Source: Paenibacillus naphthalenovorans (GTDB taxonomy: Bacteria; Bacillota; Bacilli; Paenibacillales; NBRC-103111). From it: 64,000 nt of DNA. Shown here piece after piece: positions 48,098 to 56,761 of this stretch. A program made the position numbers and the translations under genes. The notes beneath the pieces were generated by a model. It saw only the letters and a list, made by a program, of their open reading frames with translations, was not told the DNA's origin and searched no databases. The first letter of the stretch is position 1; every line of letters begins with the position of its first letter. Where the stretch lies: assembly GCF_900099895.1 (NCBI RefSeq), contig NZ_FNDY01000018.1:1-64000 (forward strand), written 5' to 3'.

Positions 48098-49066
48098 TTA
48101 TACCCACCACATCTCGCCGAGCGGCTCTTTAATCAGCACTTGCTGCAGATTTTGAACGGCTTTGGTGAAGCCTTCTTCGATCGACATGAGTCCGTCTTCG
48201 TGCTCAATGCTGACCACGTAATCGTAGCCCGTGAGACGCAGCGCGCTGATGATATCCGCCCAAGTCTTGATGTCGTGTCCGTAACCAACGGTACGGAACT
48301 GCCAAGCACGGTCCAGCATATTTGTGTATGGCTGCATATCGGTTACACCGTAGCGGTTGACGTTGATCGGGTCAATGGTTGTGTCCTTGGCATGGAAATG
48401 GTGAATGGCACCGGCACGTCCGAGAATTTGAACCGCTTGCACGGGATCGATGCCTTGCCACCACATATGGCTCGGGTCAAGGTTCGCGCCGATGACCTCC
48501 CCTGCCGCTTCGCGGAGACGAAGCAGGGTTGCCGGGGTATGAACGGAGAATCCGCCGTGAAGCTCCAGACCGAACTTGACGCCGCGGTCGGCTGCGTACT
48601 TACCGGTTTCGGTCCAGTACGGAATGACCTTATTGGTCCACTGCCAGTCCAAAATTTCTTGATAATCCGGCGGCCATGGAGCAACAGGCCAATTCGGATA
48701 CTTGGCGTCCTCGGAATCTCCAGGGCACCCGGAAAATGTATTGACAACGGGAACCTCCAGTTTTTGCGCGAGATCGACGGTCTTGAGGATCGCTTCATGG
48801 TCGGCCTTGGAAATCGCTTTTTGCGGATGTAAAGGATTCGCATGGCAGCTTAAAGCGCTAATGATGAGTCCGCGGGATTCCACCGCTTTTTTGAATTCCT
48901 TTAACTTGCTTTCGTCATTCAGCAGCACGTCAGGATTGCAGTGAGCGTTACCGGGATAGCCTCCCGTACCGAGCTCTACAGCCTCAAGGCCTTGGGCTGC
49001 GATGTAATCCAGAGCCTCTTCCAGAGGCTTTTGTTGGAACAATACCGTAAAAACGCCTAATTTCAT
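48098..49066 (-). CDS. Sugar phosphate isomerase/epimerase (xylose isomerase-like TIM barrel)
   Basis: 322 residues beginning MKLGVFTVLFQQKPLEEAL, with GGAGGTG before the ATG; a longer frame is not used. AP endonuclease 2 fold: metal ligands are likely in FGLELHGGFSVH, NLDPSHMWW, HFHAKDT and VSIEHED. Members isomerise or epimerise sugars, inositol derivatives or act as hydrolases; the exact substrate cannot be told. It stands alone, with no transporter beside it. Confidence 0.85.
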   Translation of the reverse strand: MKLGVFTVLFQQKPLEEALDYIAAQGLEAVELGTGGYPGNAHCNPDVLLNDESKLKEFKKAVESRGLIISALSCHANPLHPQKAISKADHEAILKTVDLAQKLEVPVVNTFSGCPGDSEDAKYPNWPVAPWPPDYQEILDWQWTNKVIPYWTETGKYAADRGVKFGLELHGGFSVHTPATLLRLREAAGEVIGANLDPSHMWWQGIDPVQAVQILGRAGAIHHFHAKDTTIDPINVNRYGVTDMQPYTNMLDRAWQFRTVGYGHDIKTWADIISALRLTGYDYVVSIEHEDGLMSIEEGFTKAVQNLQQVLIKEPLGEMWWV

Positions 49067-49351
49067 GGGACACCTCCGAAAAATATTGGAAATGAACGCG
49101 TGTACAACATAACGTTCCATCCAAATTATATCATTGAATCCAGGCAACGCAAACTTTTTTAGTTTAGGAAGTAAAAGTTTATCGGTTAGCGTAAAAAGGT
49201 TCACAATGGACATCATATGTGGAATAAAATGCAATTCGACAAAAAAATTTACAGCGTTCCTGTTTTTTTGCACCCGGCGTAGTTTAATATAAATATTGTT
49301 TCATGAAAAACAGTGGTTTGGATAACTGGAATGAAAGGGCTGATCTGAGAG

Positions 49352-49636
49352 ATGAACAAAGACACCCAAATCGTTGAAACGGTCGCCGGGACATGGCTTC
49401 GCTTTCCAAACAGCTTCAAAAAGTCTCACTGTCTGGTAGAACTGCCCGATCAGATTTCATTGAACATTAATGTGAAAAACGGTAGCGTGAATGTGTACAA
49501 AAAAGACGGAAACCATGTGTACCAGTACATTGGCGATGTCTTTATCTCTTCGACGGGGAATCAGTTGCAATGCTCGGCCGTTTCGGCGCAGAATCCGGAA
49601 GAGGACAGATCTTTGCAGCAATCGGATGCCAGCTGA
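49352..49636 (+). CDS. Hypothetical protein
   Basis: 94 residues, ATG start with a weak AAAGGG-type site 18 bases ahead. I do not recognise it. It has beta-rich, mixed character (VNVYKKDGNHVYQYIGDVFI) and a polar Gln/Ser-rich tail, with no signal or membrane segment. It lies alone between divergent and convergent neighbours and shares a terminator with the operon to the right. Confidence 0.55.
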   Translation: MNKDTQIVETVAGTWLRFPNSFKKSHCLVELPDQISLNINVKNGSVNVYKKDGNHVYQYIGDVFISSTGNQLQCSAVSAQNPEEDRSLQQSDAS

Positions 49637-49657
49637 AAACGAATGAGCTTAAACAAA

Positions 49658-49691
49658 GAAGCAGCGCCCGTAGGATCGGGACGCTGCTTTA
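49658..49691. terminator. Shared terminator of the 94-residue gene and the Dlt-like operon
   Basis: AAGCAGCG (49659-49666) pairs with CGCTGCTT (about 49682-49689), with CCC/GGG inside. A's and T's flank both sides, so it can act for the convergent genes in both directions. Confidence 0.85.
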
Positions 49692-49697
49692 TCACAT

Positions 49698-50852
49698 TCA
49701 GAAGGGCCAATTCATGAGGCCGCGATAAATGTGTAGCACGGTTTCTTCGTGACCGCTGTATACGATAACGGCCGCTGTAACGAACAATTGCGTCAAAGCG
49801 CAGCGGGCGTAGAAGTAAGTGCGGGATACCTTTTTCTTGTTGACCGTAGATTTTCCAAGCAGATTCTCCAGTGCAAGCAGCACACCGTGATACATGCCCC
49901 AAAGCAGATACAGCCAGCTGAATCCGTGCCATAAGCCGATCAGCACCATGATCAGGACGGATAAGCCCGCTGCGGTCCATTTGGTGGGTGCCTGCCGGGA
50001 GAAGAAGATAAAGATATGGTCGCGGAACCAATCGCCGAGCGTGGCGTGCCAGTTGCGCCAATACTGCGTCAAAGTAGGAGAAGAGAACGGCTTCTTGAAG
50101 TTTTCCGGGATGTTGTAGCCCATGAGCCGCCCGAAACCGACCGCAATATCCGAATAGCCGGAGAAATCAAAGAAGATCAGCACGTAAAACCAGACCATCA
50201 GAAAGAGCGACTGGTGGGTATGCAGATCCGGCTGCTGGGAAACCTGATTGAACACGTCCGTCATCCAGGTGACGAGCACGATCTTTTTGAACATGCCCAG
50301 AATGATCCGTTTGATGGCCTGTTCGGTCTGCGCAGCGTTCAATTGGTATGGCTGTTTCGTGTCGGCCATAAAGTCGCGGAATTTTAGAATCGGGCCGGAC
50401 GTAAAGGTAGGAATAAATAAAATATAGTTAAAATAGTCCAAAACCGGCGTACGGGCGTCTTTTCCGAAGAAATAGGCGAAATAGAGCGCGTCGATGACCT
50501 TCAGGACATTGTAAATCAAGCCGAGCAGCATGACCGCGTCAAAAAGCGGGTTCGTGAACACCTCCATGCCGAACAGCCGCAGTGTGGACACCGCCGCCAC
50601 ATTGGCACCGATCAGCGTAATAAACCAGCCCTTGCGGAAGTGTCGGGTTTGGCACAGAAACAGGAAGGCCATGTAATTCAGCGATGTATAGGCCAAATAG
50701 AAGAAGAACAGCTTTTCACTGAACAGCAGCAAAAAGCACAAATTGAACGCGAGCAGCAGATAGCGCTTATTGCTCGGCCAGCGGCGGGTAAGAACGAGCA
50801 CAAGTACCATGCCGGTCAAGGCCATGACCGCGTTCATATTCAAATACCACAT
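49698..50852 (-). CDS. MBOAT O-acyltransferase, DltB-like
   Basis: 384 residues, about ten membrane segments. MBOAT hallmarks: FIPTFTSGPILKFRDF, DFSGYSDIAVGFGRLMGY, YWRNWHATLGDWFRDHIF and the catalytic His in IGLWHGFSWLYLLWG (about 312-326). DltB moves D-alanyl groups from DltC across the membrane. Here the upstream carrier protein, ligase, SGNH and DltX-like genes suggest the same logic with another donor. Last gene of the operon, with GGAGG 10 bases before the ATG. Other MBOAT roles, such as polysaccharide O-acetylation, are possible. Confidence 0.9.
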   Translation of the reverse strand: MWYLNMNAVMALTGMVLVLVLTRRWPSNKRYLLLAFNLCFLLLFSEKLFFFYLAYTSLNYMAFLFLCQTRHFRKGWFITLIGANVAAVSTLRLFGMEVFTNPLFDAVMLLGLIYNVLKVIDALYFAYFFGKDARTPVLDYFNYILFIPTFTSGPILKFRDFMADTKQPYQLNAAQTEQAIKRIILGMFKKIVLVTWMTDVFNQVSQQPDLHTHQSLFLMVWFYVLIFFDFSGYSDIAVGFGRLMGYNIPENFKKPFSSPTLTQYWRNWHATLGDWFRDHIFIFFSRQAPTKWTAAGLSVLIMVLIGLWHGFSWLYLLWGMYHGVLLALENLLGKSTVNKKKVSRTYFYARCALTQLFVTAAVIVYSGHEETVLHIYRGLMNWPF

Positions 50853-50870
50853 AACCTGACGCCTCCAAAA

Positions 50871-50981
50871 TCAGAACCCTTCGTAAATGAACAGCCCTTT
50901 GCCGGTAAAATAAATGAGCACCGTGATGAGCATGGCGAGATACACGATCACTTCGAGGAGTTTGCGAGCGAATCGAGCCAT
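50871..50981 (-). CDS. 36-residue DltX-like membrane peptide
   Basis: Very short gene: ATG at 50981 with a textbook GAAGGAGGTGG ribosome site, stop at 50871. It reads MARFARKLLEVIVYLAML, then ITVLIYFTGKGLFIYEGF: a basic start, one membrane helix (about 8-26) and an aromatic tail FIYEGF. DltX peptides of dlt operons have one helix and end in a motif like FIYNEF, which contacts DltB and DltD. The gene overlaps the end of the SGNH gene by 34 bases and sits 18 bases before the MBOAT gene. Homology is inferred from size, topology, tail and place. Confidence 0.8.
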   Translation of the reverse strand: MARFARKLLEVIVYLAMLITVLIYFTGKGLFIYEGF

Positions 50982-51865
50982 GCGTCCACCTCCTTCGTAA
51001 ACACGGGAGCCCCCTCCTGGCGGCTCAAATGAACGAGATCATGAAAATATTTTGGATCGTATGTCAGCAGCGCATCAAGGACAGGTACGCCCGCAGCATT
51101 CAGACGGGCATTCACCTCTTCCTGCAGTCCGTGCATATAGGCGGGAAGCGGATAATCCGGATTCCACGGCATCCAAACGACCCGAAGCGGCAGCCGATTT
51201 TCTTTACAGTAATCGATGATCCAATCCAGCGCCTGCAGGTTGTCTTTATAATCATGCCGGGACATCCAGCCGAATCGGCGTTCATAGTCGTTCCACTTTG
51301 TACGGAGTTCTTCATCGGACAGTCGACCGAAGTAAAGCTGTTTGTCAATCCAGCGCGGCTGGTAGGCGAACAGCTCGGAGCGGTTCAGCTCGACCGTGCC
51401 TTTGTACAGCTGGCGGACGAACTCCGTGCCGGAATCGCGAAAATAATCGCGGTACGCGTAGACGTAAGGCTGGTACCACGGCTTAAACCACTGGTAAGTA
51501 GGATCGGTTTCGAGGCTGTCGATCATCGTATGGACATCAATACCGATGACGAGCTGATCTTCCACATGGTAAAGCTGCCGCTCCAGAATCGCCTTCAGAT
51601 CCGTCAGTTTTCCGTAGGAGAGCCCCATCTCGACCAGCCCGGATTTCGATTCGGATTCGATATAAGCCCCCGTCACCGCCGAATTGCCGTAGAATACAGG
51701 ACCGTGGTTTACCCAGTCATGATGATAAAGCGTCTTTGTAAAATCGTTTTTATAAAAACGCCGCGACGATGCCATCGGGTCCCACCAGCTGATGAGAGCG
51801 TCCGACAGCACGAAAGCGGCCAAGAGAAGCAGCACAAAGCTGTTTTTACGGATAAAAGCGATCAT
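50948..51865 (-). CDS. Membrane-anchored SGNH hydrolase-like protein, DltD-like role
   Basis: 305 residues from ATG 51865; the reading frame is open 47 codons further upstream into the ligase gene, and no start has a strong ribosome site. N-terminal anchor (about 8-24). Probable catalytic Ser in FYGNSAVTGAYIE (block I, about 63-75), a hydrophobic strand VIGIDVHTMID, and an Asp/His pair in FHDLVHLS near the C-terminus. DltD is a membrane-anchored SGNH protein that hands the acyl group to teichoic acid. Here it lies between the amino acid:carrier ligase and the DltX-like/MBOAT pair. Confidence 0.78.
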   Translation of the reverse strand: MIAFIRKNSFVLLLLAAFVLSDALISWWDPMASSRRFYKNDFTKTLYHHDWVNHGPVFYGNSAVTGAYIESESKSGLVEMGLSYGKLTDLKAILERQLYHVEDQLVIGIDVHTMIDSLETDPTYQWFKPWYQPYVYAYRDYFRDSGTEFVRQLYKGTVELNRSELFAYQPRWIDKQLYFGRLSDEELRTKWNDYERRFGWMSRHDYKDNLQALDWIIDYCKENRLPLRVVWMPWNPDYPLPAYMHGLQEEVNARLNAAGVPVLDALLTYDPKYFHDLVHLSRQEGAPVFTKEVDAWLDSLANSSK

Positions 51866-51951
51866 ATGGCTTAAACCACACTTTGTAAAAGAATGAGGCA
51901 GGCCGGTAAGGCCATAGCCGTTGTTCCGGTATGGAATCGACCGGCGCTGGA

Positions 51952-53148
51952 TTATAGCGATTTCTGCTGCCAGGCGTGATACTGCTCGCGGAACGAGGCA
52001 GGCCACTTGGCTTCGTCCAGTCCGTACTGTGCCAGAAACGCAAAGGTCCAGCGCTCGATGCCGAATCCGACGCAGCCGGTTACGGCGTTGCGCTTGCCGA
52101 ACTTGATGTTAAAGGCGTTGCCGAATGTATTGCTGTGGAAATTCACCGAGCTGCAGGCAATCGATTTTTTAAGATTCGGTATCGTCAGGCGAAGCTCGTA
52201 TTTCATCTCCTGATTGCGTTGGAAGGAAGCCTTTACCTGGAAATCGTTCGTGAAGAACGGATCATTGGCGATCTCCAGCACGCTGTCCACGTTCCACTCC
52301 ACGGCCAGCTCCTTGAGGTATTCGATCGCGCGAAGGCGGTTTTCCTTCACGAAATCAGGCTTTCCTACAAAGATGATCTCGCGCATGCTGAAGTCGAGCA
52401 GCCGTCCGAAATCGCTGTGGTTGCGCGATTCGAAGCGGTGGCATTTCGAGATGGCCGCCACGATCAAACCGTCGCCTTCCAGCGTTTCGTTCTGCAATCC
52501 TTCATAGCAGTGATAGCAGGTGGACGGATTCATCGTAAACTTCGGCGTCGGCATCGTGGCGTTCAAATCGAGCTTTTGGTCCTGCTTCCAGCCGCCCGCG
52601 TCGCGGATCGACTGCGAGAACGATTCGATGATATCCAAATCCTCGCGCAGATGCGTGAGAAAATGAATGTGTTCCGGAAACGAGGTGAAATGGTTCGTTT
52701 TGTTCAGCGTCTCACTGTGAATGACGGCTGGGTAATGCTCTTCCTTTACACCGTCGAAGCGGCCGGCCACTTTGGTCATAAAGCTGTAATCGAAAAAACG
52801 CATCAGGCTGGAGAACGGCTCGCGGAAAATGAACAGCCCCGGCTCCAGCACCTTGATGATTTTTCGATCGACAAGCTCGGCGATAATATCTCCCTCGTAA
52901 GGGGTGTCGGCTTTGTGCTCGAACAGGATGTTCTCCTTAAAGCCGAAGTCGCCTTGGGAGAACCGGTCGATGAGCTTATGCACCCGTTCTTCGATGGCTG
53001 CATTGCCTTTGGGCGATTCGTGAACGATATGAATCCGGCCCGATTCAATCCGGATGTCGCTGATCGTTTCGTCGATGAAGGCGGCTGCGTATTTTAATTG
53101 TCCATGCTGGCTGGGGGCAAGATGCTCCAGAGATACTATACACTCCAT
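51952..53148 (-). CDS. Amino acid:carrier-protein ligase (class II aminoacyl-tRNA synthetase-like)
   Basis: 398 residues. The class II motif 2 is in KCHRFESRN..DFSMREIIFVG (about 235-262, R238-x-E240), and motif 3 in GCVGFGIERWTFAFL (about 358-372). C211, E240 and C359 sit where seryl-tRNA-synthetase-like amino acid:[carrier protein] ligases bind active-site zinc. No N-terminal tRNA-binding coiled coil is seen. Known members (Bradyrhizobium, Agrobacterium) load glycine or alanine onto a phosphopantetheine carrier rather than tRNA. The carrier gene ends 5 bases before this start. It takes the place of DltA in the operon; amino acid specificity is unknown. Confidence 0.88.
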   Translation of the reverse strand: MECIVSLEHLAPSQHGQLKYAAAFIDETISDIRIESGRIHIVHESPKGNAAIEERVHKLIDRFSQGDFGFKENILFEHKADTPYEGDIIAELVDRKIIKVLEPGLFIFREPFSSLMRFFDYSFMTKVAGRFDGVKEEHYPAVIHSETLNKTNHFTSFPEHIHFLTHLREDLDIIESFSQSIRDAGGWKQDQKLDLNATMPTPKFTMNPSTCYHCYEGLQNETLEGDGLIVAAISKCHRFESRNHSDFGRLLDFSMREIIFVGKPDFVKENRLRAIEYLKELAVEWNVDSVLEIANDPFFTNDFQVKASFQRNQEMKYELRLTIPNLKKSIACSSVNFHSNTFGNAFNIKFGKRNAVTGCVGFGIERWTFAFLAQYGLDEAKWPASFREQYHAWQQKSL

Positions 53149-53153
53149 TGTTC

Positions 53154-53405
53154 TTAATTCCCCTTCTTGTTCTGGATAAATGCAGCGATTTCGCGAACGG
53201 TATTCAGCGGGTACATCATCAAATCCTGGTTGGTTACCTGAATCCCATACGTTTGCTCGATATGCGCGATCAAAGCGGTAGCTCCGAAGGAGTCGATATA
53301 ACCATAATCGAACAGGTGGACGTCCACCGTGAAGTCCTCGTCGTCGTCTTCAATTTCGTAGCGGCTCCTTATGTGCGCTTCTAACTGCTCTAACACATCC
53401 TGCAT
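53154..53405 (-). CDS. Acyl/aminoacyl carrier protein (DltC-like)
   Basis: 83 residues, acidic, four-helix carrier protein fold. The phosphopantetheine attachment Ser is S39 in LFDYGYIDSFGATALIAHIE, resembling DltC (LFDxGLLDS) more than fatty-acid ACP (DSL). Ribosome site AAGGAGG. Five bases before the ligase gene, which fits the known pairing of such ligases with dedicated carriers. Needs a phosphopantetheinyl transferase, which is not in the window. Confidence 0.9.
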   Translation of the reverse strand: MQDVLEQLEAHIRSRYEIEDDDEDFTVDVHLFDYGYIDSFGATALIAHIEQTYGIQVTNQDLMMYPLNTVREIAAFIQNKKGN

Positions 53406-53442
53406 GGATAAAGCCTCCTTGATTGATATGGAATAACGTGGA

Positions 53443-53461
53443 ACGGGCGCCTAGCGCCCGT
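53443..53461 (-). other. Intra-operon hairpin at the end of the FG-GAP gene
   Basis: ACGGGCGC and GCGCCCGT form a perfect 8-bp stem with a 3-base loop that contains the stop codon of the large gene. No T run follows. It may process or partly terminate the transcript so that the carrier and enzyme genes are expressed at a different level. Confidence 0.6.
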
Positions 53462-56400
53462 AAGAGATTTCAATGGCAACCGGGTCGCCGAAATGGGTGA
53501 CGGTATAGATCATGCCTGCTTCATCCCGGTCTACTTTCAGCTCTGGACCCGAGATGGTCAACGGCTGAGTGCTGCGCAGGCGAATCTGCTGCATGCCCGG
53601 CGCGTTCAGCTTCAACATCCGGCGTTCGCCGGATGTTTCCAGCTCATACGGTACGTTCGAACGAAGCAGGTGAAGCTCGGCTTCAAGGGCGCTTGCGCGC
53701 TCCTTCGTCACAAAGCGGACATTGGTCGTTTGGGGCGCTCCGAAATAGAGCTTGCCTTCCCGTGTGTCGTGCACATCGGCATCGGTGACCGCTTGCTTGT
53801 CTGCGTAAGGCTGCCCAAGCTCGACCGCAAGGCCGAGCGTGCCGGTATATTCGGCCGCATGCTCGGGTACTTCGCCGGTGTCCGGCTTCACACGGAAGCC
53901 GGGCTCGACCTGCATGCCGAGCATCTTCTTCAGCCGGTCCGCGATGACCTCGCGCCATGGCCGCTCAAGCTTAACGCGGGTCGTCATGGCGTTAAGGAAG
54001 GACCGGGCCATTTGCGTTTCAGTCATAAAGTTATAGCTGTAATCATTGCGCAGCCCGTCCAGGTAGCGGACAAATTCCAAGAGCTCCGGAACACGCACCG
54101 GAAAATGGTACTCGATATGCTCGAAATAATCGATCGGCAAATCCATGGCCGCATAGGCTTCGAACAAATCCTTCGTCGAGTACTGCGGGTCGGTGCGCAG
54201 CACCGGCGCCGGGGTATACAGCATCATCGGCTGCTTCAGCTCCGGTTCGCCCGCCGCGTTCGTCATCAAAAACGGCAATCCCCAGTTATACTCGACGCCC
54301 AGCCTCGGGTCATTCTTCGCGTAGGAGGGCTTGAAGCCAAAGTTAAACCAAATCCCCGCTTCCCGTTCGTTGCGCAGCGTCTGTGTGCGGTCGGGATGAT
54401 TTATGCGCCAGGTATGCTGATTTGTGCCCGTCAGCCCCCAAGGAATGCCCAGCTTGTCGAACGCCTGCTGGTGCAGGGCGATCTCCTGCTTCTCCTGAGC
54501 GTCGCTTGTAAAGTTGTGCACGAAAATGTGAGGATACAATTCCAAATGATGCTTCTTGCTGTATTGAATAAATTCGTTTAGCTGGTCGGCGTAAGGAAAT
54601 TTCGGGTCGTCAATCGTCGACGGCATGCCGAATTCCAATTGTCCGACAATGAGATCGTCCCGTCCGTCGGCGTTCAAGTCATACCAGAGTGGAACGGAGC
54701 TGTGTCCTCCGACCAGGGCGCGGCTGCCGAGCTGGTTCGTCGAGGCGGCCTCCATAACGCCGTGATCGAGCCAGGTGATAGCGCCCGGCTCCGATCCCCG
54801 CTGCAAGTATACGCGCAGGTCGCCTTCCAGACCGCCGACGACGAGGTCGGCCCTGCCGTCCCCGTCCATGTCGCGGATGGACGGCGCCGCAAACGGCGCG
54901 GGCAGCTTGAACTGCACCGCGCCCGCAGCAAAGGCGAGCGCGCCGCCGGCGCCCCGCTCGCCGCGGTACAGCGTCACCCGGCCGTCGCCGTCCCCGACCA
55001 CAAGGTCGGGGACGGCGTCTCCGGTGACGTCGCCCACAGCCGCCGCCAGCGGCGCGGCGGCACGCACAGGCTGCCCGCCTGCCAGCAGCGCGGCGGGCGC
55101 CGTGAACACGCCGCCGGCTCTGCCGTAGGCGGCGGCGAGCGTGCCGTCCGGCCGGCCGATCAGCAGATCCGGCCGGCCGTCGGCATTCAGGTCGGCCGCC
55201 GCGACGCTGGCGTACGACCCGACTTTCAGCGGCTCTCCGTTCTCGAGCCGCACGGGCGCCCGCTTCCCGAAGGCCGCGGGCGCTTTCATGCCCTCCGGCA
55301 GCTGCTGGCCGGCATAGGCGTCGCCTGCAGCCCCTGTTCCCGGGTACACGTATACGCTGCCGTCGGCCGAGCCGACAACGAGATCGACGTTACCGTCGCC
55401 GTCCACATCGGCCAGCGCCGGAACCGCGCGGTAAGGCAGCGTAATCGGGTCCCCCAGCGAACGGTACTCCGGATAAGCGGCCAATCGGATCGGGCCTTCC
55501 TCGCCCATAAGCCGGTTGCCGCTGGAGTAAAACGAATTCGGCGTCTCCCCGGCGAACGCAGGCTTCTCATTCGTGCCCGTGTTCAGGTGGACGACCACGG
55601 ATTCCTGCCACCGCCCCCAAGTGAACGCGGAGCGGACGAGCGAGAAGGAAGGAATCTGGTTGTACTTGCGCAGCAGTTCAGCCCACTGGATGCCCTCGCC
55701 GTCACGAATCGCTTCCATCGCCTCAAAATGATTTTGATACGCCATGGCCGGTCTTCCGTAAGGGCCCAGCGTCTTCTTTACGCTGTAGCCGAGCTTTACT
55801 TTAGAGATGAAGGCGGCATATTCGCTGCGCAGCAGATGGCTTCCGGCCGCGAACGTGAAGTGAAAATACGGCTCGAGCGGCAGCTGGCTCCGGTCAAAAT
55901 ACAACGCGCCGGGACGTTCTTTCTTAGCCGCGTTCGTCTCCGCGGCGAGCTGCTCAAAGCCCAGCTTGGGATCCATGCCGCCGGTCAGATCATAGCCCGT
56001 GATATAATAGCGGTTCGGCAGCAAAGTACCGCAAAAAAAGACGGTGCCCCGTCCGTACCGGTTCACCGTGTATAAGGAAGCCCCGTTCATCGAGACCAGC
56101 GTTTCCGCGGTGGAAGGAATAATGCCTTTGCCCCATGAGAACCGGCTCAAACTGCCTTCCGTATCATGCCGGAAGAAGGTATCCGCAAACGACCGCAGCA
56201 GCTGCTGAACGCCCTGCAGGTTAGTGTCCGTGTCCGGGTATGACCAAAGTGATGCGCCGGCGCTGACAGGAAGCGCACTGCGCTCAGGCACCTTCACATC
56301 CACAATTTCCTTGGCCCCCAGGAAAGCGGGCTCAAAATCGTCGGCAAATGGATTTTCAAGGAACAAATGTCCGCCCGCCTCGACATAATCGACCAGCAGC

Positions 56401-56699
56401 TTGCGCTGCGGATCGGTTAACGTTCCGTGCAGGGCCGGGTCTAACATTATCGTATCGTACGATCGGAGCTGTCGTGCGCTCAGCTTGTCCAAAGACAAGC
56501 GGTCCAGCTCCAGGCCAACGACTAGCGTTTGCCGCAAATGCCCGTAAGCGGCGGTATCGTAAGCGTCGCCTTGCGTGGCGTACAGCATGCGTACCTTGAG
56601 CTCCTTGTCGGGCATGAACAGAACGAGCGCCAATATCACCGCCAGTAATCCGAGCAAGGCGACAACGGCGCTGCGCCGGTGGATTCGATTCAAAGTCAT
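53451..56699 (-). CDS. Large membrane-anchored protein with FG-GAP/VCBS repeats
   Basis: 1082 residues from ATG 56699; an in-frame ATG at 56723 would give 8 more residues. N-terminal anchor (about 11-29), then an extracellular domain with a GATase/ThuA-like flavour (about 33-300). At about 429-690 lie five calcium-type FG-GAP repeats (ADVDGDGNVDLVVG, ADLNADGRPDLLIG, GDVTGDAVPDLVVG, RDMDGDGRADLVVG, YDLNADGRDDLIVG), probably part of a beta-propeller. The last 390 residues are unassigned, with deacetylase-like or hydrolase-like patches. First gene of the operon. The repeat region is markedly GC-rich. A surface-polymer-binding or modifying role is inferred. Confidence 0.85.
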   Translation of the reverse strand: MTLNRIHRRSAVVALLGLLAVILALVLFMPDKELKVRMLYATQGDAYDTAAYGHLRQTLVVGLELDRLSLDKLSARQLRSYDTIMLDPALHGTLTDPQRKLLVDYVEAGGHLFLENPFADDFEPAFLGAKEIVDVKVPERSALPVSAGASLWSYPDTDTNLQGVQQLLRSFADTFFRHDTEGSLSRFSWGKGIIPSTAETLVSMNGASLYTVNRYGRGTVFFCGTLLPNRYYITGYDLTGGMDPKLGFEQLAAETNAAKKERPGALYFDRSQLPLEPYFHFTFAAGSHLLRSEYAAFISKVKLGYSVKKTLGPYGRPAMAYQNHFEAMEAIRDGEGIQWAELLRKYNQIPSFSLVRSAFTWGRWQESVVVHLNTGTNEKPAFAGETPNSFYSSGNRLMGEEGPIRLAAYPEYRSLGDPITLPYRAVPALADVDGDGNVDLVVGSADGSVYVYPGTGAAGDAYAGQQLPEGMKAPAAFGKRAPVRLENGEPLKVGSYASVAAADLNADGRPDLLIGRPDGTLAAAYGRAGGVFTAPAALLAGGQPVRAAAPLAAAVGDVTGDAVPDLVVGDGDGRVTLYRGERGAGGALAFAAGAVQFKLPAPFAAPSIRDMDGDGRADLVVGGLEGDLRVYLQRGSEPGAITWLDHGVMEAASTNQLGSRALVGGHSSVPLWYDLNADGRDDLIVGQLEFGMPSTIDDPKFPYADQLNEFIQYSKKHHLELYPHIFVHNFTSDAQEKQEIALHQQAFDKLGIPWGLTGTNQHTWRINHPDRTQTLRNEREAGIWFNFGFKPSYAKNDPRLGVEYNWGLPFLMTNAAGEPELKQPMMLYTPAPVLRTDPQYSTKDLFEAYAAMDLPIDYFEHIEYHFPVRVPELLEFVRYLDGLRNDYSYNFMTETQMARSFLNAMTTRVKLERPWREVIADRLKKMLGMQVEPGFRVKPDTGEVPEHAAEYTGTLGLAVELGQPYADKQAVTDADVHDTREGKLYFGAPQTTNVRFVTKERASALEAELHLLRSNVPYELETSGERRMLKLNAPGMQQIRLRSTQPLTISGPELKVDRDEAGMIYTVTHFGDPVAIEISYGR

Positions 56700-56732
56700 C
56701 CCTCTATTACCTTTGGGTTGCATTACCCTGAC

Positions 56733-56761
56733 ATTATAGCATGGATGGCGGGCTTTGTTAA
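56733..56761 (-). promoter_or_regulatory. Promoter of the Dlt-like operon
   Basis: On the minus strand TTAACA (56756-56761), 17-base spacer, TATAAT (56733-56738). One of the best sigma-A promoters in the window. Transcription would start near 56726 with a short leader before ATG 56699. Confidence 0.8.

Noticed and set aside
51952-53148. Housekeeping tRNA synthetase
   Set aside because: No tRNA-binding domain is seen, motif 2 and 3 resemble carrier-protein ligases, and a carrier gene is directly adjacent.
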